Origin: Acanthochromis polyacanthus
Taxonomy: Eukaryota; Chordata; Actinopteri; Pomacentridae
Reading direction: 5' to 3'
Length of the DNA: 64,000 nt
Assembly: GCF_021347895.1 (NCBI RefSeq)
Contig: NC_067118.1
Coordinates: 12,279,015 to 12,343,014 of the forward strand
A program made the position numbers and the translations under genes. The notes under the pieces are model-generated. The model made no database searches. It saw only the letters and a program-made list of their open reading frames with translations, and was not told the DNA's origin. This document shows, piece after piece, positions 19,839-30,600 of the stretch (its first letter is position 1; each line of letters starts with the position of its first letter).

Positions 19839-20751
19839 AGCTCGTGTCCAGAGTTTCCGTTTGTTTTCAATTTATGTATCATTGTTTAACAAAGCTTAAA
19901 TGTGTTAGTCTAGTTCGATACTATAATATAATGTTAGTATGACGCGATATGAAAATTTATTCATGAGGTCCACCTTCCTCTCATAGACCCCCATGTTATT
20001 CCAAAAAGCGCCGGTTGGCAGCTAGCCAATCAAGTTCGAGCTTCCGCTTTGTCATGCTGTCAATCAACGGTTACGCACACAGCAAGCAAGCCCATGCAGA
20101 GGTGCGCGAGCTACGCACTACGCAACCGCGCGCACATTTGTTTTGCTTGTGGAGGAGAGAGCATCAGGGATCAGCAACTTCCAGAAAAGTTACCAATCCC
20201 ACGGCTTGTCAGGCCAAGAGACTGCAGGACGTTTTTTGGCTCGGGGTGCTCGCATCGCTCCCCGACCACGGCCTCCATAGCCCGCCTGACGGCTTCGTTT
20301 AGATGCCCGACCTCCGGAGGAAGATGTTGGGGCGTCTGGGACATACTCTTCGTCAGAGGAGTCATGCAATTCTGAACTCTAGATAGAAATAAATAAACAA
20401 TGTAACACATATACACGTGTAAATACACTAAGTTTGATAAACAGCGTCATCGAGAGGGATACACGAGTGTAATCACATATTGAAACTTTACTCGTTCGTC
20501 CTAGCAGATTCATGTTATTTTGGTATTAGGACAAGTTAGACTCAATACAGAATTCTAACGTAATTCCTTTATTATTTACTAAATGTACTAAATGTATAAG
20601 AGAGGAAAACAGCAAAACAGGCAAGATGCTGCAGCACTTCGGGCACTCCTCTCAGGTACTGCGTGTGCACAAATAAAGGGGCGAAATCAGAGGGAGGGTG
20701 GGACCACCAGTGTTTTGGCAGACGCTGCGATTCAAACTCCGGACACGAGCT
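19839..20751 (-). mobile_element. TTAA-flanked non-autonomous DNA transposon, copy 1 (piggyBac-like)
   Basis: The ends AGCTCGTGTCCAGAGTTTCC and, reversed, AGCTCGTGTCCGGAGTTTGA are inverted repeats. TTAA lies on both sides (19835-19838 and 20752-20755). A second copy with the same ends and TTAA flanks is at 46398-47299 and is about 95% or more identical by eye. TTAA targets are used by piggyBac and Kolobok elements. The short minus-strand frame at 20190-20378 favours piggyBac. The copy interrupts the 'CTCCGCC' repeat cleanly, confirming insertion. Confidence 0.8.
20190..20378 (-). pseudogene. N-terminal transposase-like remnant within TTAA element copy 1
   Basis: A frame opened by a good splice acceptor (TTTCTATCTAG on the minus strand, exon from 20378) reads [20 protein letters not shown], then an Arg/Gly tract (YGGRGRGAM), a basic AKKRPAV and WPDKPWDW, and then TAA. 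An acidic DSSDEEY region followed by RG repeats and tryptophans is how many vertebrate piggyBac-type transposases begin. The same 62-codon frame and stop exist in copy 2 (46747-46935). The catalytic domain is absent. The assignment is inference from composition, TTAA targets and position. Confidence 0.5.
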
Positions 20752-20755
20752 TTAA

Positions 20756-20830
20756 GGTCAGGAATGGACAGTCTTGGCGGAGTACTGTGCTCTCTGAATG
20801 CTTTTCTTACTAACTGACGTGACAAGTTGT
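20756..20830. repeat. 'CTCCGCC' repeat, right part of copy A
   Basis: TTGGCGGAGTACTGTGCTCT and TGCTTTTCTTACT match the right end of the copy at 42590-42950. The repeat resumes here after the TTAA insertion. Confidence 0.55.
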
Positions 20831-21265
20831 GAGCATGTGTGAATACTTGTGTGCCAGGATGTGAAATTGCCACTGACAGATATGTCCAAATGTGATTCAT
20901 TCAATAGTAAATTATCTTTTTGTGCCTTAAATCTATCAACCACTTCATGTTAAACCAGTTTCTGGCTGGTGCTAATTTCTCACCATGGTATGCCAGCTTT
21001 TGTGTAAATGGGTTGGAGCGTGTTTAAAAAATGTGTTTCAGAATATATACTGTTAATTCAAATGTTGAAACATGTTTCAAAAGCTGAAAAATTGCAACTT
21101 TTAGCAATTGTCACTGTCTCCCACAATTTCATCGCAACAAATACTTGAAACATCGCAACTTACATCGCAATTTTTTTTAGAAAAGCTGCCACAAATTCAA
21201 GCATTTTAGGCCACAACAATCTGAAAAAACAACTGTGAAATCCTGGAGGGACTGACTAATCATTT

Positions 21266-21335
21266 CTGGCCCTCTGATAGAGTGGCAACCTGTCCGGGCA
21301 ACCTTCCCCAATCCATAATGGATGTATGGATGAAA
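21266..21335 (+). repeat. LINE-tail-like repeat fragment
   Basis: GATAGAGTGGCAACCTGTCC followed by ACCTTCCCCAATCC and ATGGATGTATGG is the 3' end of the same fish tail repeat seen at 54-172, in the opposite orientation. Confidence 0.5.
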
Positions 21336-21839
21336 TAGTTCAGTCATTAATGAAAAATGTGGATCCTCTGTTATGCCACAAATACAAAGCAGTATCTAAA
21401 TCGTCACTTCGTCGAAGGGGCTTGATAAAGTCATTTCAGTGGAAGGAATATGTTTTATGAATAGTAGAAATAGTTTTAGTAGTTTTCAGGAAGCATATCA
21501 TAGGACAGAAACAGCCCTCCTGAATGTTTTCAATTATTTACTTTTGACTGCTGATAGAAGTAACTGCATTTTCCTTGTGCCTTTAAAATGAAGACCTTAG
21601 AAACCTGGTTGGTTATAAGGGACTAGCTTTTTATTATGCTCAAACCTGTCAAATAAGACATTCTCTATTACCACAGCAAATACCATTTCCTGTACTGCCA
21701 GATTTAACTGTGATGTTTCTGAAGGCTCTACCGCAGTTTTTGTAATACAGATCAGATCATTCAGACTTACAGATATATATAACATGCAGTTATAGGTCCC
21801 ATATGTTGCATAAGATTATACATGCATTTTTTTGCCTCT

Positions 21840-22085
21840 ATTCCTGCAATGCACTTTATGCTGGCATCAGTCTGCGCTCCCCTCACTGACTCCATGTGGT
21901 TCCAAATGCAGCTGCCCAGCTCTTAAGTGGCTCTAAGAATTTAATCATATGACTCTGGTATGTGACAATTTACACCAGCTACCTGTAAAATCCTGCATTG
22001 ATTTTAAAATTTTGATAATCACCTTTAATGCATTGAGTGACCTTACTCCAAATTTCCCCCTTTTAATCCCTTACATCCTAGAACG
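21840..22085 (+). pseudogene. Degraded L2/CR1-type LINE 3' fragment
   Basis: Broken translation in this stretch includes LHQLPVKSCIDFKILIITFN and ALSDLTPNFPLLIPYIL. This matches the order 'HWLPV-RI-FKI...AL..L.P.YL..L' of the post-RT region of L2/CR1 LINEs; compare the intact version at 49624-50370. It has stops and is an old fragment. Confidence 0.45.
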
Positions 22086-22364
22086 CTCTCCATGATAGGT
22101 AAATAGGGCTTTGCTGGTTACTTCATTTTTTTTTTTTGAAAGGCCTTTGTGAGTGTTTGATAAATGGTTATGTTTATAATCCTCTTTTGTCCGTTCTGTT
22201 TTATGACCTGATTGTTTAAATCAGGGGTCCCCAAACTTTTTCCTGTGAGGACCACATAACTTTTCCCTTCTGTGGTGGGGGGCCGGGATCAGTTTGTAAC
22301 AGAAAAAATGTGACGATCGCAGGGGTGCCTAAACGTAACCATTGTTCTCCAGAAAGCCACACAT

Positions 22365-22620
22365 AACCAAATATTAATAAGCCTTTCTGGGATCTTCACA
22401 GAAAAAAATGTAAGGAAATTAATAATAACACTATTAATGACATAAATAACACCATTTATGAAATATATAATAACCAAATAACCCTCTCTAGCTTCTTCAC
22501 AGAAAATAAAAGTCAGGAAATAACACTATTTGTGAAATAAATAATAACCAAATAACCCTCTCTAGGTTCTTCACAGAAAAAATAAAGTCAGGAAATAACA
22601 CTATTTGTGAAATAAATATA
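22365..22620. repeat. Tandem repeat, about 74-bp unit
   Basis: Two almost identical units contain ATAATAACCAAATAACCCTC, CTTCACAGAAAA and AGTCAGGAAATAACACTATT. They are preceded by one more diverged unit. The array lies entirely within the hAT element. Confidence 0.8.
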
Positions 22621-22914
22621 CTCACACGCAAGAGAAACGCAAGTTTCTGTTACCCGATGAAAAATTAAATTTGGTTTCCCAAAACAAAAATGCATTTGGT
22701 ACTTTGTGGTGCATGGTGTGTTCTTAACATTTTCTGTTGCGTTTTGTAAGGTTGGTGTGAAAACCAAAAACGAATCGTCGCAATACACCAATGCATTGAT
22801 GATGTGGACATGATTCACACTTTGCACGTGCAATTGAATATGCACGATTTATCGACACCTTCAGTGGGTATAAATTTCATTCAAGATCATAGGCATTTCA
22901 CTTGCTGTTTAACT

Positions 22915-23142
22915 ATGCCACGCTTAAACCAAATTGAGAGGAACCAAGCCATCGGACGTCTGCAAGCTGGAGAGTCTGTCCGAGACATTGCCCGTCACTT
23001 TAATGTCAACATCACCACCATTTACCGTCTCCAGCGTCGATACAACACCACACAGAGCACCGATGACCTTCCCCGAAGCGGACAGACTCTCCAGCTTGCA
23101 GACGTCCGATGGCTTGGTTCCTCTCAATTAGAAAAAAAAAAA
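22915..23142 (+). pseudogene. Tc1-like transposase N terminus ending in a fold-back
   Basis: From the ATG at 22915 the frame reads MPRLNQIERNQAIGRLQAGE, then VRDIARHFNVNITTIYRLQR and DDLPRSGQT: the first helix-turn-helix and GRPR-like linker start of a Tc1-type transposase. After SGQT the DNA turns into the exact reverse complement of its own beginning (23079-23129 against 22932-22982), so the next residues (LQLADVRWLGSSQ) are meaningless antisense. The frame continues in non-homologous sequence to 23421. The catalytic core is lacking. The whole piece sits inside an hAT element. Confidence 0.7.
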
Positions 23143-23223
23143 AAAATCATAATGCCTCTCTGGTGTTGTTCAGGGGGCCGTATCTGGCCCGCAGGCCATA
23201 GTTCAGGGACCACTGGTTCAAAT

Positions 23224-24215
23224 GATCTTTGTTTTGTGATCTCTGTACTTCTTCTTTCTGGCTGCTTTTATGGTCTTTATTTTATTTTTTTGCTAAAAAT
23301 TATTGATGTTAATCATCTTTTTAATTTATTTTTGTTTCTGTTTACAATCCTACACATACAAAATATCATATTAATTATTATTATTATTACTGTTGCTGTT
23401 CAGGATATTATTATAAGATAAATCAGCCTTAGATAATTTCACAGTACCTGTTAGTAGGATGCATTCAATGTAGTTTGCAAGGGATTAGTTGACAATAAAA
23501 ATACAGCATCCTTTGATTGGAAGTTACCGCCTGACTTTGTAATGGTAACATGTAACAGCAAGCCGTCTTGTTTGTATGCAGCTATCAACGCAGCGGTCAG
23601 TCAGCGCTCCCTCACATTAACCTCCATGTTGCTGCTGCTGAAATTCTCCTGTGAGCTGACGTGACCTGATCCTCTGGTACTCCTAAACACATTGACATCT
23701 ACCTGAGACACCAGCTCTTTAATGATACCCCTGGCAGTAACTAAACCTCCAAACAGCTGCAGCACAGTGCTGCTGGAACACTGAAGGAGCAGAAGGACTC
23801 AAACCTCAACAAGAAGACAGCTTCTGATACAGCATCAGAAAAAAAGATGCTCTACGTATATATTAAACTGTAGTAACAGTAGTACAAACTGTGACTACAT
23901 TCCAAATTAAATTCTTTCTTTTTTTTCTGTCACTTTATATACTGTTTCATTCAGTTTGCATACAAGTGGGGCATACTATTTTGTCTTAACATTGTGTCCT
24001 ATACTGTTGCAGTCAACAGTGTGAAATAAGCTGTGCACTGTCAGCGACTTCAACTTGTTTATGCTTGCATGAAACACTGTGTACTTCCACACATGATGGA
24101 ACTGTGTCTATGATTTTGGGGCACAATGGTTAGGAGAGTGTGCTGGCTTGCGTACTGCAAAATGTGACCAGATATACTTTGACATTCTGCTATTTTTGGC
24201 AAAATGCATTGTACA
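23224..24215. other. Interval without recognised features
   Basis: AT-rich sequence with no recognised exon, RNA or repeat end; a GC-richer block at about 23580-23830 has no open frame of note. Confidence 0.4.
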
Positions 24216-24217
24216 TA

Positions 24218-25704
24218 CACTACTCACAATAAGTTAGGGATATTGTTATTTACATGAGTGCTTCCCCTATTTGGTCTGAATTTTAATGAAATAAGTAATA
24301 GTTGCCTTTGATATTACTATTAATGAATGAGAAGAAGCACCATTCTCATTAGTGCAATATTTATTACCTCAACAACTTAGATAATAACAAAGACAGCCCC
24401 AAATAACCAAAATTGACAGTCAGTAGCAAATGTTTCCACCATTTGCCACAATGACAGTGACGTCTCATGCTCCTAACTAGCCTCATGATGTTGTTCCACT
24501 CCTCCACAAGTCCTACATGCAGTTCTGCCAGGTCACGTGGGTGTGGGGTACGAGCATCCAGTCGCTGCTTCAGCTGGTCCCAGACGTGCTCTATGCGGTT
24601 CAAGTCAGGGGACATTGCTGACCATACCATATGAGGCACTCCGACTTCCTGAAGTTGAGCTGTGACAATTCTGGCACCATGTGGTGGAGCATTACGATCC
24701 ATGAACAGAAACTTGGGGGGTATGCTGGTGGAATTGGGGGATGATGATGGGTTCTATGATGTCTCTGAGGTAAGAACGTGCAGTAACTGAGCCATGTACA
24801 ATCACCAAATCTGTTTTGCGCTGACTGGTGATGCCTGCTTGGACTGTTGCACCTCCTCCACCAAAGCCAACCCCGGGGACCATGTTGACCTTCTCCAGCA
24901 ACGCTGACGACCATCATTTCTGTGCAAGGTGACCCGGCACTCATCAGTGAACAGGACGGTAGACCACTGCTGCATTGTCCAGGTCATATGGTCTTGTGTC
25001 CCCTGCAAACAGGCACGGCGGTGTCTTGGTGTCAGTGGAGTCACCTGCAACGGTGGTCTGGCATTCAAGCCAAAGCGGTGGAGTTGGTTGCGAATGGGTT
25101 GTCTGGAAACCTTAGTATCCCTCACTTCTCGTAAACAGGCCTGCAGCTGTGTGGCAGTTGCATAGCGGTGTCTCAGTGCATAGGTCCTTAGGTACTGGTC
25201 ATTATTGCAGTCCATCATTCGTGGGGCTCCACTCCTGGTCTGTCACCAACACTGCCAGTAGTTCTGTGTCTTGCTGCAAGTCTACTGATGACACTCTGAG
25301 ACACATCAAGTTCATGAGCAACATTTTACTGCCTGCTACTGACCCAAAGGTGTGCTATGGCCAGGTGGCGCTGCTCGTCCGTTAAGTGACGTCAGATGTT
25401 CATGGCTGCTTGAATGATGAACGGGGAATGACTTACTGATAATACCATTTTTTTTTATACCCCCAGAATGTTGAAATTGATGCCACATTGAAAAGGGTTG
25501 TCTTTTTGCATTTTTTGGCATTGGCCCCAATATGTAAGGCACACTGTACACAGTGAGACCATTACATGGAAAACACAAAATGAGCTGTGTCTAGCACCCT
25601 AATACAATTGCCTCCCTATCCCCAAAATCACTGAAGTGAAACAAACACCTTATGTATGAAATCCACTGAGGACCTCACAATATCCCTAACTTATTGTGAG
25701 TAGT
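24218..25704 (-). mobile_element. Full-length but decayed Tc1-like transposon
   Basis: The ends CACTACTCACAATAAGTTAG and, reversed, ACTACTCACAATAAGTTAGG are near-perfect inverted repeats with TA on both sides (24216-24217 and 25705-25706). The 1487-bp length is normal for Tc1. One transposase-derived coding region runs on the minus strand. Confidence 0.88.
24364..25430 (-). pseudogene. Tc1-like DD34E transposase pseudogene
   Basis: Minus-strand pieces appear in order. A broken helix-turn-helix region (about 25230-25430) comes first, then VSRQPIRNQLHRFGLNARPP, the first catalytic Asp in LFTDECRVTL, the second in MDRNAPPH, and the Glu in SPDLNRIEHVWDQLK, with about 34 residues between the last two. 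The C-terminal RHCHCG motif follows. The pieces are in at least three frames with stops near the N terminus, so no functional enzyme is made, although the DDE residues survive. Confidence 0.82.
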
Positions 25705-25996
25705 TATCATTGGGACATACTCAATCTTCTTCATGCACACTATATGGTAAAATAGTATAAATATTGGAATGCATCCTATTTGGATATTCAACTGTTAGAT
25801 GTGTTTATTTCATCAAGTGCTGTTTCTTTTGTCTGTAAGTATGTCTTTCCTAAATAAGACTGAAGAGCTCAGTTTCAACTTCATCTGTCCACAATGTATG
25901 TTCAACCTCTGTAACTTAATCAGATGTTGACTTTAGTGACATTGTTGCAGGTAAGGTTTCCCTTTAAAGACTGTTCGATGTAGACCCTGTTATGTA

Positions 25997-26386
25997 CAGC
26001 CATGGCCATAAGTTTGGACACAAGTACCATGACGCTTGTGAATCTTAGAAAATACCACAAAATTGTCACTTACAATACAGTACACAACTCCTGAGAACTA
26101 TATTAAGTTTCATATTTAAAAAAAACATCAAAAGAGTTTGGTGTCATTTTGTTATTCTTACCAAATTCGGTTGTGAAAGTACTGCATTTTTTTGTTATTT
26201 TCTTCTAATATTATGTTTTGGGAACAAAGTTGTTCCAATTGTTGGAATTTATTGATAATATTATATCCCTTGTTGATTTGTTGACTAATTAAACTGGTGC
26301 TGTCAAAAAATATTAGTTATGTTCTGTAATAGACATCAAAACAGACATAGGAAGTCATGCTGTGTCCAAACTTATGGCCATGGCTG
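25997..26386. mobile_element. MITE with perfect 26-bp TIRs and TA target
   Basis: The left end CAGCCATGGCCATAAGTTTG, extended to 26 bp, is perfectly repeated in inverted form at the right end. TA flanks both sides (25995-25996 and 26387-26388). The 390 bp have no coding capacity. It is a Tc1/mariner-type miniature element with a young-looking pair of ends. Confidence 0.88.
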
Positions 26387-26388
26387 TA

Positions 26389-27515
26389 TTAGTGCTGCCC
26401 AGTGTATTCTTTCTCTTCCAGATGTTGTCTTGAATTCCCCTCAGTTGTAATGGTAATCATATTTCAAACAGTTGAAATTAAAAGCTGGAACCAAAGGGAC
26501 GTCTTTTTAATAGCCTTTGTCTGCTTTATGGGCAGTGTGGGCAGTTTTTAGGTGTTTAGCACAAAATGATGACTCCTATACATACAGTGTCTGGGGACCC
26601 TTCCTTTCCTAATCCAACATCTTGATTTTGCAACACACACATAACACTTTGCAACATGTCACTGAGCATTAACAACTGCACACATGAATCTGTAGTGGTT
26701 GTTAGGGAAGCCACTCAAACTATTCATAGCACATTTCAACATAATTTGTGATATGCATACAACTGTAAGTATAAAAAATGCATTAAGTTATGGTTTTGAA
26801 CGAACTGTCAGTTCACTGTCAGTGCTAAAAGTTATTGCAGGAAATCTTTGTCAAGATTTATTGCAGTCGAAAGCACCCATCCCTGTTCCCATTTATTAAT
26901 ATCACTTACAGAATACAACAAATATTGTATTGGTAAAGCTTGGAAAAAAATTATCATCACACAGTGGATGTATAAGTCTGGTAATTTATTCAAAGCAGTG
27001 TTCCCCCAACCTCCACTGTGTTTCAGTGCAATTTATTCTCCCCGACTTTAACTGATAGTCTCTTATACTCAAAACTGAGTATCAAAGGCAGTTTGTCACA
27101 GTTTACATAATCTGCTTCTGTTGTTATTCACTATATATCATCATTATTACAGTATGTACACTGGTTTATAGTATTGGTATGTAGTTCTATTTACATTCTT
27201 GTCTGTTCACAAACATATAGAACACCTGTATGATGTGTACAACTGTTGAACACAACAGCAGTCTTGGAAACGCAGACAACTAAATGTTTTCTACATATAC
27301 AAAGTGAAACTAACACTGTCCTGCATCATGTTTTTAAAGTCACCTATATGTGCTTTCAAACATCAGGTCATGTGTCCAAATCAAGTGCTTACATGTCTGA
27401 CTATTCCCTTTGATGGAGTTTGTCAAATGCATTAAAAACCTGCAAAAATAAATGACAATTCTTGTCCTCTCAGGAGTTTAGAAAAGTCCAACATACACAA
27501 CTGTACAAGTCATCA
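26389..27515. other. VPS13D 3' UTR and downstream DNA
   Basis: No coding sequence is seen. On the minus strand two AATAAA polyadenylation hexamers occur at 27032-27037 and 26985-26990, 480-530 bases beyond the VPS13D stop. They would give a normal-length 3' UTR. Which one is used cannot be told. Confidence 0.4.
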
Positions 27516-27647
27516 TCAGGACTCGAGCAGTAAGCAGTCCTCATTCTCACTAGCAGGCAGCATGAGCTGCTGCTCGTAGTACAGGCTCTTGGCATAATTA
27601 ATTTCTTGAGAGATTTTGATAGCAAGGCTCTCACTCTTCACATGGAC
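27516..27647 (-). CDS. vps13d: VPS13D terminal coding exon
   Basis: After the acceptor CTTCTTCCCATAG, 43 codons and a TGA read [20 protein letters not shown], then [15 protein letters not shown] and a Cys/Leu/Glu/Ser end. Two further TGA triplets follow in the 3' UTR. The acidic-Leu C terminus is characteristic of VPS13D. Confidence 0.95.
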   Translation of the reverse strand, partial: VHVKSESLAIKISQEINYAKSLYYEQQLMLPASENEDCLLLES

Positions 27648-30600
27648 CTATGGGAAGAAGAGTAACACAATTACCAACACAGTAAAAACAGACAACTGAG
27701 ACGCATTGAAATAGTGACCCCATTAGCCACAAATTACTGACATTCCTAATCTCTAAAATCTATTTCTGGCTAAATATACTCTGATCACCTTTGAATGCCA
27801 CTTAAGCCCTAACTTACTCAATATTAACTGTGACAGACGATCAGTCACAGATTCTTGCTCATGACTAACTCAGTGTAAGACCTCAACCAATTAGACCTCG
27901 CTGATGTTCACAACCTGTGTGACGTACAGATAGGAGATCTATATTCACTATGTGGAAAGATAGTGAAAGTGAGTGTGAGTAGCAGACTCTTGTATGTATA
28001 GGGTTGCATGAACCTAAAGGAGTACAACTTTGATCTAGTTCAGACTTGGTGTGTGTATTACTGGTGAGCTCACAATGAAGTGCAGTGTCAAGTGTGGAAT
28101 TGTTCAGGTGAGTGGTTCTCAAGAAGCTTCAAAAGAAACGAGATCACTTGTGCATTTCCAAAAATGGGAATACTGTGAAAAAATGCATTATTTTTAACCA
28201 GTTATTTAGGAGAGTAAATATTGCACATATTCTACAGTCATTACATAAAAAGTGAAGTAGGCTGAGTCTTTTTTTAGCTTCTGTTTTGATGATTATGGCT
28301 TATAGGTAATGAAAATAGAAGTCCACCATCTCAAAATATTACATTTTTGATATGATGATTGGTTATATAAGGCAAGCTTTTATAAATGTATCTTTAGAGT
28401 TTCTAAAAAATCAACTGTTACTTGTTTTGATGAAAAAAATAATAGTTATACTAAGAGTCATGTAGAGTGGGGGTTATGGTAAACACTGTGTCTCGGCAGT
28501 GCTGGTTATACCTAGCAAGGTATCAGCTGATTTGACTTTTAACAGAAAAATGCTGATGACGAAATGAACTGAATAGTGCACTGGTATGTTGTTACTCTCA
28601 GTTGGGAGGTGATACAAATTTGGACACTCTTGTGTTATTGCTGGAAGTTGTCACGAAGCATTTCCACATTCACGTCTGTTGCAGAAAATATATTGTGCTT
28701 TTTTGCCAATACAGTGGGGAAAAAATTTTTCGGACACCCCATGCATCTGTGAACAATCACTCTTAGGTCTACAAATGCAATTTCTTGTAGTAACCAAAAT
28801 ACTAAACAAACCCTAAAAAAGCCATTAAAAACTTAAAATTAATTGGTTCCATAAAAATACATAAAAATGTTTGAGTATTGGGTCATTTGAGTGCCAGTGA
28901 TCCACTAATGAATGTCATGTTTTTTAGTAAAAGACACATTTTTTGTTGCCGTGTTTTGAGTCTATATAAAGCCAACACATTTCAAAGTTCTTCAGAGATA
29001 AAAATGACTAAAACGTAGGAAACATGTCTAAGAATGCAGATTCTCAACCAGGAAGGGTACAGCCACCATTAGATAGCCAGGAAGTGCAGATGCAGTTCTT
29101 CAGCAGTATGATACACTGCAGAAATACAGACGAACCAACAGCTTGGAAGAAAAACACAGATCTGGGCATCCGAGGACTTCTTCAGGAAGAAATGACCGCA
29201 TCCTGATCTGCATGTGCAGGGAAAACAGCTTGAATGACATCATAAGAGCTTGAACAGCAGTGGTCAAACCAAACTGGTGTCCAGTGTTCCACCCACACTG
29301 TATGTGATCGACTTTTAGATAATGGCTTAAAGTCCTACAAGGCTGTCAAGAAGCCTCTGACCAATGAGAGACAGAGGTTGGCCTGACGTTGTTGGGTCCA
29401 AGCACACAAGAACTGGACAGCCAGGAACTGGAATAAGATTCTGTGGCCAAACGAGTCCAGTTTTCAGCTTTATCTTGCTCCTGCAAATGTGAGGGTATGC
29501 ACAAGGCCAGGCGAAGCATTACTTCCCGCATGAACAGTACCTACTGTCAAGCATGGTGCAGGCAGTAGGGATGCATGAGTGCTGCTGGTGTCGGTCATCT
29601 CACGGTCTGTGATGGCACACTGAACTTTGTCAAGTATTGTGCCATTCTCCAAACCCACATGCTCCCTTCTGCATGTGCAGTGTTCCGTTGAGGTCAAAAC
29701 TGGATGTTTCAACAAGATAATGCCCCTTGCCACACATCCAGGGCCAGCAGAGCTTGATTGCTAGCTAGAACTGCTTGTGTGGATTCATACAAAAACAAAT
29801 TCACAAGATTTTCATTTCCCATGACCAATACACAAGAGCAGTAGGAATGGGTACCAAACCCTGGTATTAAACACACCGGGTGAAATTTTTGCTTTGCTCG
29901 CAGCTGATGTGTCTTAAGAGGTAACCAAAATGGCGCCTGCAGGAACCATGTGAGTTGCCCACATGGCATGTTCTAAAAGCAGCATTAGTTACGATGGAGA
30001 ACATCTACATTAATACAGATTTTAAAATGATAATATTTAATATAAATTTTAAGAAAAAAAATGTTTAATGTGTAAATGACCTCTGACTTTGTCCACAGTC
30101 AAAGTTCAAAGCACAGTTACTCTTTGTGGAAGCGAGCGCAGACACGATGGGAAGCAAGATGTGGTTTTTATCCCCAAAACACGGCAGAGCAAAAGACAAA
30201 ATACTATTTTTATGATGATTTGGGAAAAACATTGTGTTTTGCAGAGAAATGAGTGCTGTGGTAAACATATGTACCGATACAAAGCAGACAAGTGCATGTA
30301 AAACTAAAACTTGGAATGCGGGTGCTTCTCATTATACTAATGTGTCTCCTTGCTTCCTGTACTTGTGTCTCTTCTATGCATCTTCTCCATATTCCAGTAG
30401 GGATGTGAGAGAGAGGTGTGAAAAAGATACACAAAGGCAGAGGAGCCAGAACTACAAATGAGAAATATTTCATTGTGTAATGCTAGTCTGAAGCCACACA
30501 GCTGTATTACGTGTCAAATTAAACTGACACCCACAATGATGAGGTATTTGCACAGGATACAACTGTGTTTCCTCGCTCTAAGCTCCTGTGAAAGTTCTCT

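Larger units (their letters stand above)
18862..21254 (+). mobile_element. Composite DNA transposon with CAGTCCCTCCA termini
   Basis: The left end CAGTCCCTCCATGGATTC and the reversed right end CAGTCCCTCCAGGATTTCAC are terminal inverted repeats. Inside lie remnants of a BED-finger protein (about 19107-19358) and a second dispersed repeat, which is itself split by a TTAA element (19839-20751). Flanking target duplications are not clear. The ends and BED-type protein suggest hAT. Confidence 0.6.
22222..23215. mobile_element. Non-autonomous hAT transposon carrying tandem repeats and a fold-back
   Basis: The ends CAGGGGTCCCCAAACTTTT and, reversed, CAGTGGTCCCTGAACTATGG are hAT-type inverted repeats. 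The flanks are GTTTAAAT (22214-22221) and GTTCAAAT (23216-23223), an 8-bp duplication with one difference. The 994-bp interior contains a roughly 74-bp tandem repeat and a Tc1-like transposase start that ends in a perfect inverted repeat. No hAT transposase is present. Confidence 0.8.

Noticed and set aside
20171..20428. The 85-codon minus-strand frame starting MYLHVYMCY in the TTAA element
   Set aside because: It is in a different frame from the acidic/RG-rich one with a splice acceptor, and its start lies in intron-like AT-rich sequence. Conservation between copies is explained by overall DNA identity.
22804..23421. A 205-codon plus-strand frame as a gene
   Set aside because: Only its first part is transposase; it then reads through the antisense arm of an inverted repeat and AT-rich DNA.
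24119..24160. Possible tRNA-derived SINE head (GGCACAATGGTTAGGAGAGT)
   Set aside because: Only about 40 bases resemble a SINE start; no B box or tail is present.
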